This document shows positions 45,419 to 56,500 of a DNA stretch of 64,000 nucleotides, in pieces. Both the position numbers and the translations under genes were made by a program. The stretch lies in the NCBI GenBank assembly GCA_024734495.1, contig JALMQS010000075.1, forward strand, positions 6,184,832 to 6,248,831, given 5' to 3'. Positions within the stretch are counted from its first letter, which is position 1. Each line of letters begins with the position of its first letter. The DNA comes from Forficula auricularia. Lineage: Eukaryota > Arthropoda > Insecta > Dermaptera > Forficulidae. The notes under the pieces are model-generated. The model was not told the DNA's origin. It was given only the letters and a program-made list of their open reading frames with translations, and ran no database searches.

Positions 45419-46481
45419 ACCTTATCACTAAGAACCAAGACGCAACACCTAGTAAAGCTGGAATTGAAAATGCATTGGAGGAAATAACCGCAATTACTGA
45501 CAGGATTGCATCTGCCTATACTAAGGTCTCTAATCGCTCCCAAACCGAGATCTCTAATGTTGACCTTATTAAACAAACCCTATCAACATTTACCCGCTCC
45601 GAGCTATTTAAAAGTGCTGTCGCTTCTGCCGTTGTCGACTCTCTCTCTAGCCATAATACAAAATCTATTGCCAATGCTCCACCCTCTAGTGCCCTAAACT
45701 CCGTTCAAATTTCATCAAAAAAATCTGTCCCTATTGTAAAAACGACGAGCTTCATTATTGGTCCGAAGTCTGATTCTACAGAAAAGTTTCAAAACTCTGA
45801 TCAAACCCGGAAAGCTCTCCAAAAGGCGGTCAAACCTGCTGAGGCTGAAATGAAGGTCTTGAAAATGACAAACTCCAAAAATAACTCAGTCCGGATCACA
45901 GCGGCTGCCGTCAACATCCAAAAACTGAAACTGACAACCGAACTTGATGCATGTGGTTTGGAGGTCAGAGAGGACACCAAAATGAACCCCGTCTATTAAT
46001 CAGGCGGGTCCCTGCCAATATACCTGCCGATGAGGTCCGAAATGATCTCATATCCCAAAATCTAGCGAATATGGACAATCCCAATATCAAAATGATATAC
46101 AAATATCCAGCAAATGGCCGCGACACCGTGTCTCATGTGATCGAGACGAGTCCCGCTGTCAGAATTGCACTTCTTGGTAAACCCAACATTTTTGTCGGCT
46201 GGTCGGTCTGCAGAGTGTCGGACCATGTGACTATTCTGCAATGCTTCCGCTGTTTAAACTTTGGGCATAAATCTAACAACTGTAACAATACACCCCACTG
46301 CGCCCAATGTTCAGGGGATCATGAATCCAGAAATTGCACCAACAAAACCGATAACCCTAAATGTTTCAATTGTACGCACGCTAATTATGAATCTACTTCC
46401 CACTCTGCCTTCGATGGTAAAGTCTGCCAGATCCATAAAAATAGAATGTTGGCCAAAATAAGATTCATCAACTATGGATAA
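45419..46481 (+). pseudogene. LINE ORF1 (gag-like) with one frameshift
   Basis: Open from the gap edge. The first frame runs to 45999; the second, from about 45990, carries PRLLIRRVPANIPADEV and continues to 46481. A single-base loss in the C run at 45987-45990 explains the break. The C-terminal half has the zinc knuckles expected of ORF1: CFRCLNFGHKSNNC (C-x2-C-x4-H-x4-C), CAQCSGDHESRNC (x3 spacing) and a third Cys-rich group. The N-terminal half is rich in Ser, Thr and Lys with predicted helices. It binds element RNA in related LINEs. The start codon lies in the gap, so total length is unknown. The stop overlaps the ORF2 start. Confidence 0.85.
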
Positions 46482-49272
46482 CGACCCTAACGTGCCAAGT
46501 TTGAATGAGGGTATTAAACTCGCCCTCGCCGACTTCCCGAAGGCGTTTTCTGTGTGTCATTTGAATGCGCAGAGTCTCGTTTCCAGTTTTAACGACATCC
46601 GCACCGGTCTTCAGGGCAACCCTCTTCATGTCATTGGGATTTCCGAGACTTGGATGCACACATCTATTCCTCCTTCCCTGGTTGAGCTCCACGGTTATAC
46701 CCTTATTCGAAATGACCGCATGAGAGGAAGAGGTGGTGGAGTTGGATTTTATGTCAGGTCCGACTTGAGAGCCAGGGTGGTACTATCGTCCAGTGATGGG
46801 ATCATTGAATATTTATTCATTGAACTTGACTTTAGTGGGTCTTCGATCCTGCTGGGAGTCGTCTATCGTCCCCCTGCTCCTTACTCAGATATTCTTGATC
46901 TTGAGCAAGTCTTAGGATCTGTCTCTGCCCGATGTCATCACTCAATTATTATGGGCGATTTCAATATTAATCTATTGGCCCCTCTGAATACCTGTTCTAG
47001 AAAACTCACTAACCTTACAACTTCCCACCAGTTCACTATTTTGCCCTCAAGCCCGACCCACTTCCCACCCCATTCTTTGCCATCTCTACTTGACCTATGC
47101 TGGGTCAGACACCCGTCTAGGGTGTGTTCCTTTAAACAACTCGATGCACCCGGGATCTCAGCCCACTCTTTCCTACTATGTAATTATGACATTCGTCATC
47201 CTAAACCAAAGTCAAAATGGATTGAGACCCGCAACCTGGCCCATGTCTGTCGCCAGTCCCTTTTAATTAGAGCAGCTAGTGTCCCTTGGGATCAGGTGTT
47301 CTTTCACCCCGATCAAGAGAGAATGATTAGCGTTTTCAACCGATTCATGTTAAACATTCTGGATGAGTTCGCTCCAAAAAAACATATCAAGATTAGAGAT
47401 GGCGGCACCCGCTGGTTTAATAGAAACATTGCTGACTCAATTAGGACCAGAGACAAGGCCTATGCAAGGTGGAGAAGATCTGGTGCCCATGAACACTATG
47501 AAATCTTTCGGTCCCTCAGAAACAAAACAAAGGCCATGATTAGATCTGCTAAGAGACGAATAATAATGGCTGACCTGAATCCAGAACTTTCTCCTCGCCA
47601 GCTCTGGAGCAACTTGAGGAGGCATGGTTTCGTCCAGAGCTCCACTCAATCTTGCCCCTTTGATCTTGATGACCTTAATCGTCACTTTACTTCTCCAGAC
47701 GGTGGTAATTCTTCCCCTCCTGATTGCCTCAATGAGACCCTCTCAAACGGCTTCTACTTTTCTTGCGTATCTGTAGACGATGTCCTCCGTGCCTTCTCGG
47801 GGATGAAGTCTGGGGCCCCCGGATCTGACGGTATTCCCCTTGCTTTCATCCGTCTTATTCTTCCTGTCATCCTGCCAATTATAACTAAAATCTTCAACGT
47901 ACTAATTACCTCTTCCTTCTTTCCCTCCTGCTGGAAATCTGCCAAGGTTACCCCTATACCTAAAATCAATAAACCCGGCTCTTGCTCCGATTACAGGCCT
48001 ATTAGTGTTCTCCCTGTTATCTCTAAAGTCTTTGAAAAAATATTATACTCCCAGATAATGGGACACATTGACCGAACTCATTTTCTTATCCCATTCCAGT
48101 CAGGTTTCCGCCCCGGGCACAGTTGTGCAACTGCGCTTCTGAAGGTCACCAACGACTGCAGGGCAATTATAGAAGAATCTGGATCCGCTATCTTGGTGCT
48201 CCTTGATTTTAAAAATGCTTTTGGCTCTGTCGATCATAGCATCCTAGTTCGTAAACTGCATGACCTAGCGGGGTTCTCTGGTGCTTCCTGTAGACTGATC
48301 TTCTCCTATCTGTCAGGGCGAAGCCAGTGGGTCGAGACGGGTGGTGAGGCCTCCTCCTCTAGAGCTCTTACACGCGGTGTCCCCCAGGGCGGGGTTTTAT
48401 CTCCCTTGCTTTTCTCCCTATTTATCAATGATCTTCCTGAAGTTCTCCGCCACTGTAGATACCATCTCTTCGCCGATGATCTTCAGATCTATTCCCACCT
48501 AGGACACGTCGACAGTAGGCTTTCTGTTGAAAAAATTAATACCGACATTGAATCGATCTCCATGTGGTCTACCGTGAACGGATTGATGCTCAACCCCGCG
48601 AAGACACAGGCGATTGTATTATCCTCCCGTGATCAGGGAGTGATTCCTGCGGTGAATGTCTGTGGCACAGACATCCCCTACTCCGAACATGTCAGAGATC
48701 TTGGCATAGTCATTAACTCTAGATTGACATGGAGTGACCATGTTAGTCTGATCTGTAAAAGAGTATACGGTTCGTTGTATCCTCTCCGAAAAATGGCCCA
48801 CGCAACACCTGTCTGGCTGCGCCGTAGACTTGTTCTCGTATTATTATTACCCCACTTCTTGAATGGAGAGGTCGTCTACTACGGCCTCGACAGCGTTTCT
48901 CTCCACAGGTTATCGGTGGCACTTAATTCGTGCATAAGATACATCTACGACCTGGGCCATATGGATCATGTTTCTGAGAAAGCAGTAGAGGTATTAGGCT
49001 TCAGCCTTCCTAACTATCTAAAGTTTAGGTACCTGAGGTTTGTCCATAGGGTCCTTATATCAGGGTCTCCCTCCTACCTGGCGGAACTACTTACCCCTGG
49101 TCCTTCAATAAGATCAAGAGCCCTGGTATGCCCGCGACACCAGACTGCCCTCAGATCGAGGTCATTTGAGATCACAGCCCCACGACTGTGGAACTCAATG
49201 CCCTCTGCCCTAAGACAACCATCCTCTGCTGCCCGCTTTCTGCGTGGACTCACTGAAGCCCTATCATGCTAA
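46474..49272 (+). CDS. LINE ORF2: endonuclease-reverse transcriptase
   Basis: 932 codons, intact. The N-terminal AP-type endonuclease (residues ~25-230) shows CHLNAQSL, GISETWM, VVYRPP and IIMGDFNINLL (catalytic Asn/Asp). RT (~480-760) shows VTPIPKINKPGSCSDYRPIS, GFRPGHSCATALL, LVLLDFKNAFGSVDHS, GVPQGGVLSPLLFSLFINDL and the catalytic HLFADDLQIY. The C-terminal thumb ends in PRLWNSMPSALRQ. There is no RNase H domain, as in Jockey and CR1 clades. The ATG sits 8 nt inside ORF1 (ATGGATAA shared with the ORF1 stop), suggesting stop-restart translation. A full-length ORF suggests recent activity. Confidence 0.95.
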   Translation: MDNDPNVPSLNEGIKLALADFPKAFSVCHLNAQSLVSSFNDIRTGLQGNPLHVIGISETWMHTSIPPSLVELHGYTLIRNDRMRGRGGGVGFYVRSDLRARVVLSSSDGIIEYLFIELDFSGSSILLGVVYRPPAPYSDILDLEQVLGSVSARCHHSIIMGDFNINLLAPLNTCSRKLTNLTTSHQFTILPSSPTHFPPHSLPSLLDLCWVRHPSRVCSFKQLDAPGISAHSFLLCNYDIRHPKPKSKWIETRNLAHVCRQSLLIRAASVPWDQVFFHPDQERMISVFNRFMLNILDEFAPKKHIKIRDGGTRWFNRNIADSIRTRDKAYARWRRSGAHEHYEIFRSLRNKTKAMIRSAKRRIIMADLNPELSPRQLWSNLRRHGFVQSSTQSCPFDLDDLNRHFTSPDGGNSSPPDCLNETLSNGFYFSCVSVDDVLRAFSGMKSGAPGSDGIPLAFIRLILPVILPIITKIFNVLITSSFFPSCWKSAKVTPIPKINKPGSCSDYRPISVLPVISKVFEKILYSQIMGHIDRTHFLIPFQSGFRPGHSCATALLKVTNDCRAIIEESGSAILVLLDFKNAFGSVDHSILVRKLHDLAGFSGASCRLIFSYLSGRSQWVETGGEASSSRALTRGVPQGGVLSPLLFSLFINDLPEVLRHCRYHLFADDLQIYSHLGHVDSRLSVEKINTDIESISMWSTVNGLMLNPAKTQAIVLSSRDQGVIPAVNVCGTDIPYSEHVRDLGIVINSRLTWSDHVSLICKRVYGSLYPLRKMAHATPVWLRRRLVLVLLLPHFLNGEVVYYGLDSVSLHRLSVALNSCIRYIYDLGHMDHVSEKAVEVLGFSLPNYLKFRYLRFVHRVLISGSPSYLAELLTPGPSIRSRALVCPRHQTALRSRSFEITAPRLWNSMPSALRQPSSAARFLRGLTEALSC

Positions 49273-49556
49273 TGCTATAGCCTCTAACTTATATTTTATA
49301 TTGTGTAATTTATATTTTGTAATATACTTATACTTTGTATTTCTATTTTGTATTTTATATTTTGTATTTTTTTACGTTTTGTTCTGTTTCTTGTATTTTT
49401 GTATCTAATTTATATTTCATTTTTCTTTATATTGTTAATCTCTATATTTGTCAGTTTCTTTTTTTCTTTTTTTGATTGTACACTATAAGGGTCTACTCTG
49501 ACCTATGTACATAACATCATTAATAAATAAAATAAAATAAATAAATTAAAATAAGT
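49273..49556 (+). other. LINE 3' UTR and A-rich tail
   Basis: T-rich tract with repeated tttgtatttt words, then cactataagggtctactctg and an aataaataaaataaaataaa tail. Confidence 0.75.
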
Positions 49557-49654
49557 AATCATAAGTTTCCTGCATTTGATTAGATCGCGAATCGAATGCA
49601 GATGATTTTTGTCAAATATTAAGTGAAAATAATATCCGAATTTATATATTTCTA

Positions 49655-49985
49655 ACTTGAAATAGTGACGTTAATTTTCTCATTAATACCTATATCAAAG
49701 AATAATTAACACATTAACGAGAATTGTTTTTGATCGCGCTTTTTTTAAACAAGATATATATCGCGAGACTACTGCTGGTTGAAGCTATTGGAGTCTGCTG
49801 AGTCTTTAAGTCTCTTGGCCCAGACTTAAGACTCAGCACTCAATAGCTCAACCAGCGATCTATACTATATATATCTTGTTTAAAAAGCGCAATCAAAAGC
49901 AATTCTCATTTGTGTTAACTATTCTTTGATATATTAATGAGAAGGCTAGCTTCACTATTAAAATAAGTGTTTATAATGGTCTTAA
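49655..49985. repeat. Foldback repeat
   Basis: Arms of ~145 bp (49655-49805 and 49830-49985) with a ~25-bp centre; shared words ttctcatta, gcgctttttttaaacaagat, ctggttgaagctattg. Confidence 0.8.
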
Positions 49986-50516
49986 AACTTCATTATACAC
50001 AGATTCAAGAGATTATTTTCTACTTAATAGATCTATTTAAAATTCTTGAGCTTAAACAAGTTTATTTCTCGTGTCAATCCATTAGATAGTTATATTGTAT
50101 TACTATAATAAAAATGGAGCATTTTTTTATTGAAGAAAGATGTTTCATCCAGAAGACTTGCAATACTCTCTGGAATGTCACAGAACATTGTCAGAAAATT
50201 ATTAAATTATTAAATATTATTAAATGATTTATTTATTAATTAAATATTTGATCATGATATGTAAAGAATATAGGTTTCCATTTAAAAACAGAACTTGACC
50301 CCGAAATACCCTTGAAAGTTTGTTCTAGGTAGTGAATAAATAGCGTAGTTTAGTTTCCCCCTTGATATAAATAAACTTTTAATTGAAACTCTTTTCATAT
50401 AATGGACTGTTTCTGAGTTATAAGACTGTCTCAAGATAAAAAACTCACCCGGTATATTTATTTAAGATAATTTTAATTTTTCATAGATTTTCAAAATATG
50501 AATAATTAATACCTAC

Positions 50517-53500
50517 TTTTAAATGTAAAAGATTATTTTTTAAATTACTCTGTTGATCTTTGATAGTTTTATTTTCAGGTGAAGAATAAAATTTTTGAAA
50601 TTGGTTTATGGAAAATGCTCTAATTGAGGCACTACGTTCTTCTCTTGTTTCCAAAGATCTCTTTACCAACCACTGTGAAAATTATGTATCATTTTATATA
50701 TTAAAATTATATTAATTGTATATATATTTATACTTAATTATAAATACTTGAATAACAGGAAAAATATGAATGAAATCTAGGCCTTGAATTTGATGAGGTT
50801 CTATCCTATGAGGACATTTCATTTGAGGTAAAATCGCTACAAGTTTTTCAGTGAGAGATCTGTAAATATTAAAAAAAACTTGATTATATTAAATAATAAA
50901 AAACAAGCTTAAAATGCAACCATTTCCTTTAAGAGCTATCTACTTTGACATTTTATAGACAGTGCCTGGAGCACCGAGCGATGCTCGGTAACTTTTTGAC
51001 TCTAAATAGCTCAAGTTTCAAATATCAAGGCTCTGCGACTTACCGAAGACGAGATATGAACGATTAAAATATTTATTTTGCGACATGACTAATTTACACA
51101 CCCCTTCCTTTATTTCAATTGGATTAAAATTTATACACCCATAAGACTTGATAAGTTCACCAATTTTTAGTGAAATCGTTAGAGCCGTTCTCGAGAAACC
51201 GATTCTATATATATACAAGATATATATACAAGAATTGCTCATTTAATAATATAAGAGTATAAAAAAAATAAAGAAATAAATGGTTATGAAATCAATGCGA
51301 AAAATCACTCAAATTAGGGATGGGGGAACCTTGTTTCAATATCTCAAATATTTATCTAGTTATAATGTCGTTAAATGGTGAGAGTAATTTACTCAAACTC
51401 TGGCAATAGAAAGAAAAAATTAAAATTTAATTTCAACCCGATTTATCCGCTTCATATCCGGTTTATTCTACAGAAAAAAGTCGGTGGGCAATTGTGACAA
51501 TAATACTAGAAAAGGTAATATGCCCTCAATGCAGAAATTATCCCAGATTAAGCTGGGTGTATTATTTTTCATAATCATTAATTTTTTAAAGTTATTTAAT
51601 TTAAAATTAAAATACGTGTTTTTAATCCTTTGCAGCAAGTGTTAAAATTATAAAATCAATAATATAAATTTAGAAATGATTACACCGATAACATGGCCCA
51701 AGTAGTAACTGCGTACCATCTATTACAATAATCAAGGTCCTCAAAAATTAGAAAATATAAGCTGATGTGGTCATCCACATATCACTACTCCAGAACAAGA
51801 CTGGTCTAACTCAAAAAAATGCGATTTTGAGTTTTTTGCACGAATTATCTTCAAATTGCCTCTACTATCTCTGAGCAAGATTGTTTCTTAAACAACTTAG
51901 TGGATCACCCCAAGAAAGAGAGGGGGTAAGTGAGCTATCTTAGATTTGTGGAGGGGGGGGGGGCGTGCAAGAGTGAATCATCTTAGTCACACATGGGAGA
52001 CGGTGAGTTTCTATTGTGCAATAGTGGATTATTGCAGTGGTTCTTAACCTTTTTAAGCTGCGACCCAAATTTGAGAAATATGTTCATATCGCGACCCCCC
52101 CCCACCCCCCATAAAAATACCCTTTTTAGACGATATTTGAGAAATTTTCTTCAATTTTCAATGATGACTTTTTTAACTCACATATAATATTATTTTGTAA
52201 CAATTAAGATAACCAAAGGTACTTTTCGATCTAAGAAAAATTTAATTTAATGATGAAAAAGAGCCTGTTTTTCATATTTTCATTTTTTATAGTTTTGAAT
52301 AACCAAAATATATTTTTCAACTTGTAATAATAAGTAAAATATTTAATTAACGACACTGCGCGACCCAAAAAATATGCTTTGCGACCCAATTTTGGGTCGC
52401 GACCCATAGGTTAAGAACCACTGGATTATTGTGTGATAAACCAAAAGTAATCATCTTTTTCATTTCATTCTCTAGTGCAAAAGTGAACTATTATGATAAT
52501 GGCTCTATTTTGAACGGTAAATTAACTTAATAATAATAAAACTTGAGCAAGATGCGAGGTAGGTTTCACACAGTTTTCTCTGACTCCTGATGATGGGCTC
52601 AATCTCGAAATATATCGAATTCAAAACTCAATTTTGTTTTATTTCTTTTTTTGAAACCTACCTCGCATCTTGCTCAAGTTTTATTATTATTATATTAAAA
52701 TGTTTCACCTAGAACCAACACCTAACTCCTTAAAAGTTAATGGTAAATTAACTTATTTTCCAGTAGATTATTCTCTTCAAGAAAGAGCCATTGTCACAAT
52801 ATTTCAGTTTTGCACTAGAGAATGATATGAAAAAGTTACTTACTGTTGGTTTATCTCACAATAATCCACTATTGATAAATATTTCGTTGCAAGAAAGGAC
52901 ATCTTGGAGTTTTGCCCATAAATTAATCATAAAAAATAATAATAGTATAGAGAGCGGGGAAAACCTCTGAAAATCTATAGGGGAGTTCTATGATTGTGAT
53001 GATTCGTGCAAAATTTCAACAATCCCAGGCAACGGATATCAAAGGAAGGGAAAAGAAGAAACTTTAATCGGCTCTCCTGAAAAATCGCTTTTTTTGAATT
53101 AGAGCAGCCTTGTTCTGGAGTAGTGATATGGTAAATTATATTTGATATTTCATAAAATATATCAATTAATCATATCTCTTTTTAAATATGAAACTTTAAA
53201 GTAAATAGCTTTCTTCAATTTTTATTTGAAAATTTTATGATTTTATTTTTCACATGAAGAGTCATTTCCGTAAGGTCGGATAGAGTGCATATGCGAAGTT
53301 TCGTACAAATCGATAAAAGGTTCTAGGAATTATATTGATACATAATTCTATTATTATTATTATTATTAGCCTCTCCCCCCACTCCCATTTTGGTCAGAAA
53401 TAATGACTCTTTTTTATTATAAAACCCTTTCAAAATAAATTCCATATTTCTTGCTTTTTTTTTAGTTTGAATTTTTTAAGAACCCCTGCCCCTCCTAATT

Positions 53501-56500
53501 TTGGCTTCGATTTCAAAGAAAATCTAATCAGTTCTTAATTTCAATATAAAAAATTACATGTCCAATTTCATTACTTAAGATTAGTTAAGGTATAATACTA
53601 ACAGATATTTTGACAAAATAATTAATATCCCGTAAAATATGAATTTTTTGATCTTCACTCTATAAGACTCTTTTGTAGACCAAAACGCCATGTTTTCGCT
53701 CAATTTTTTTTGTCAAAATACTTTGAGCTGTTTTTTAGATAGTTGGAAAAAACAAAGCAAAAAACACGTTTTTCATGCACCATTACAATACTTTACCATA
53801 CCCTGTATGGTAAAGTAAAAATAATTTTGGGATGTAAAAATTATAAATAATATACATTTTTTTCTTACATCTTTTGGCCTATTGTTAAATTCTCATTGAA
53901 AAGTAAATCAATATCAACGTCAAAATTACAAGTTTCAATACACCAGGTTAATCCACCAATCACCTAAAAAATAACACGATTGAAGAATTGTACAACGAAA
54001 TGATTATTTATTGGATATACCTTGTCAAATTCGGAAAGTCCTTTAATTCGTGCTCGAAAATAACCAGCTGCTACTAAAAGATCTATAATTTCTTGCAGTT
54101 TTATTTTCTGTTCTTCATCATCTCTGGATTCAACCTGGGAAATTAAGATTTTTTAAGTAAAAGTTAAAATTATCATTCCAAAAAACAAAATGAAGAATCA
54201 AGGATTCATGCCATGATATGATTATATTTACTCGTCTATATCTATATAAAGTAAAGAAAATTTTTAAAATTTAAAATATAAAATATTAGGTAGGTTTGAC
54301 ATAAATAAAAGATCAGATGCTTATTTAGCACGACTCTATATATATTTCGGGATACAAGCCCATCTTCAGGAGTTCGCAAAAGACACTCAGTGTATATATA
54401 GTCGTGCTAAACAAGCATCTGATCTTTTATTTATGTGAAACCTACCTAGTATTTTATATTTTAAATTTTAAAATGTTACTAAAAAATTTTTTCAAAAATT
54501 TTCTTTACTTTATTTTTTAATGTTTCACCAAGAACCCACAACATTCTCCCTTAACAAAAAGTCTATATCTATATAGTTCTCAAACAGGGGAGAATCCATA
54601 TATTCACATATTGAATTCAATAGAAATTTAAAAATGTAAAGTTGATGGTTGGATTTAGTGCATAATTAATTCAAATTTTTAGTTGAATCAAATATTGGAT
54701 TAAATAAAGCATAGTCCCCAGATGAAATTTCGGGCCCGGGGTCCAAAATCTGAAGCGGGCCCCTTATTATGGAATAAGTATCTGTTTTTTTATGAAGTGG
54801 AAAAAGTTGGTCACCATATGTATTTTTTTTTCTAACATACACCCTCGGGTCAGGAACCCACTGGTGCACTCCCCCCCCTCTTGCGGGGACTATGAAATAA
54901 AGACAAATTTGTGAAATTGTATTTCGAAAGTTATATGTTTTATGAGAAACCAAAGGTAATGGATTGCGGAACCGTGGGGTCAGCTGACCCCCTGGGAATT
55001 TGTCTACGGGGTCAAGGTGGTCAGCGGACTACCTAAAGAAAGAATTTTTAACCGTTACTTTACCCAAAAACAACTTTGTTGCCAAATTGTTGGTTGTAAA
55101 ATTAATGTTATACTATTATCTGTTTGAGTAACAAAAACTAAAGACCTTGGGCCGTAACATTAGTCTAATAATTACTCATTTTACTTAAATAGTTAGGACT
55201 AGGTCAAGAACAGGCTGTCGTCTACGTCTAAGTATATATATTGCTAATTAATTTCGTTTTATTTTATTACCTTTTGAACCTAAACTCAAGCATTATAGCT
55301 AGAAACAAAAATTTGAACTCTTTTTTCTTTCAGTTTTCAATAAAACCACAGCTACAAACTGCTTAAAAATGGGTTAAATTGTACCAATTTTCTTCAAAAT
55401 TTTCTGGAGGGAGGGCCCCCCGTTTGTTGGGGGATATTCCACCGTCCCAGACCCCCCGGTAGGCCTACTTCACTTTACACGTTTTGACCCCCTTGGCCTA
55501 AGATTGTTCAGCCGTACTTGGTGTAGAGCAGTGGTTCCCAACCGGGGGCGATCGCCCCCAAGTAGGCGATTTGGGATATCAAGGGGGGCAATAAATAAGT
55601 GGGGGGGGGATAAGTATTCAAAGGGGGAAAAATTAAAATTAAAATAGTACTGCACAAGATGAACCATATCAAAGCCAAAAGAATTATTTCATCATTCATC
55701 GCCAAGTTTGATATTCACAAGGTAAATATGTTCCCGACCCTTAAAAAGAGTTCAGTGTCAGATAACGAGACTCCTGAACTCCCAAAAGACAAAATCCTAA
55801 TTTTTACTGATCACCTTGACTAGTTAAAAACTGACATGGAATCAAGATTTGAAGATTTGACCAAGTGACAAATTCCGAATTGGATTTTAGATCCATTCTG
55901 GTTTGAAGCTGTGGGTAAGCTTGATAATTCTTTCTAGACGGAGTTTCTAGATCTGAAGTATGACTGTGAGGCGAAAATCATTTTCAAACAGAGCGGTTAC
56001 GAGAGTTAGTCTAGGTGAAGCTTATGGATACTTATTATCTACAACTGTGGGGAGAATCTGTAAAAAATGTGCATTTTAATTTTTTTTCTATTTTATTTAA
56101 GAGTGACCGGATAAAACTGCTTTAGTTGTTTTTATATACGGTAATAAAATTGTTTAAAATAATAAAATTGCTTTATTCTTTACATTTTACTTCAAATCGA
56201 GGGTTGAACGCGACATAAAATTGTGTACACCTACTTCCACTTCCACTTTCATCCAAGTAGAAGACAATAGATTATCTAATGAATTCTAAAGTAATTCCAA
56301 AGACGGTGTGCACCTAATTCTCAATAAAAAAGTTTGTTTACATTTTTTTCAATTATCTTTTATTTTTAATTGGTTTTTTAATATTAAAACCCACTAATAG
56401 GTTATAGCAAATATTAATACATTATATTAAAATTAGGAATTTTTTGTTTGTTTTTAATTAATAGGTGTCTAAATCATAACATTACAGGTGTGTTTACAAA

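Larger units (their letters stand above)
44590..49556 (+). mobile_element. Near-complete Jockey/CR1-type LINE
   Basis: 5' UTR repeats, an ORF1 with CCHC knuckles (one frameshift), an intact ORF2 with endonuclease and RT, a T-rich 3' UTR and a tail of aataaaataaa repeats ending about 49556. An assembly gap of 100 N (45319-45418) hides the ORF1 start. It lies in the plus orientation, opposite to the CCDC93-like gene whose fifth intron it apparently occupies. Confidence 0.85.
51778..53131. mobile_element. Large foldback element with nested insertions
   Basis: Outer ends catatcactactccagaaca / tgttctggagtagtgatatg. Arms recur as gcaatagtggattattg...ctctagtgcaaaa near 52015-52495 and inverted at 52775-52880. 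A hAT MITE sits in the left arm and a hammerhead-bearing palindrome in the centre. Lies in intron 3 of the CCDC93-like gene. Confidence 0.7.

Noticed and set aside
45233..45576. Frames crossing the N gap
   Set aside because: They exist only because N was read through; the real ORF1 frame starts at the gap edge.
50130..50215. Helix-turn-helix-like frame (SSRRLAILSGMSQNIVRKLL)
   Set aside because: Resembles a transposase HTH but is under 30 residues with no supporting context.
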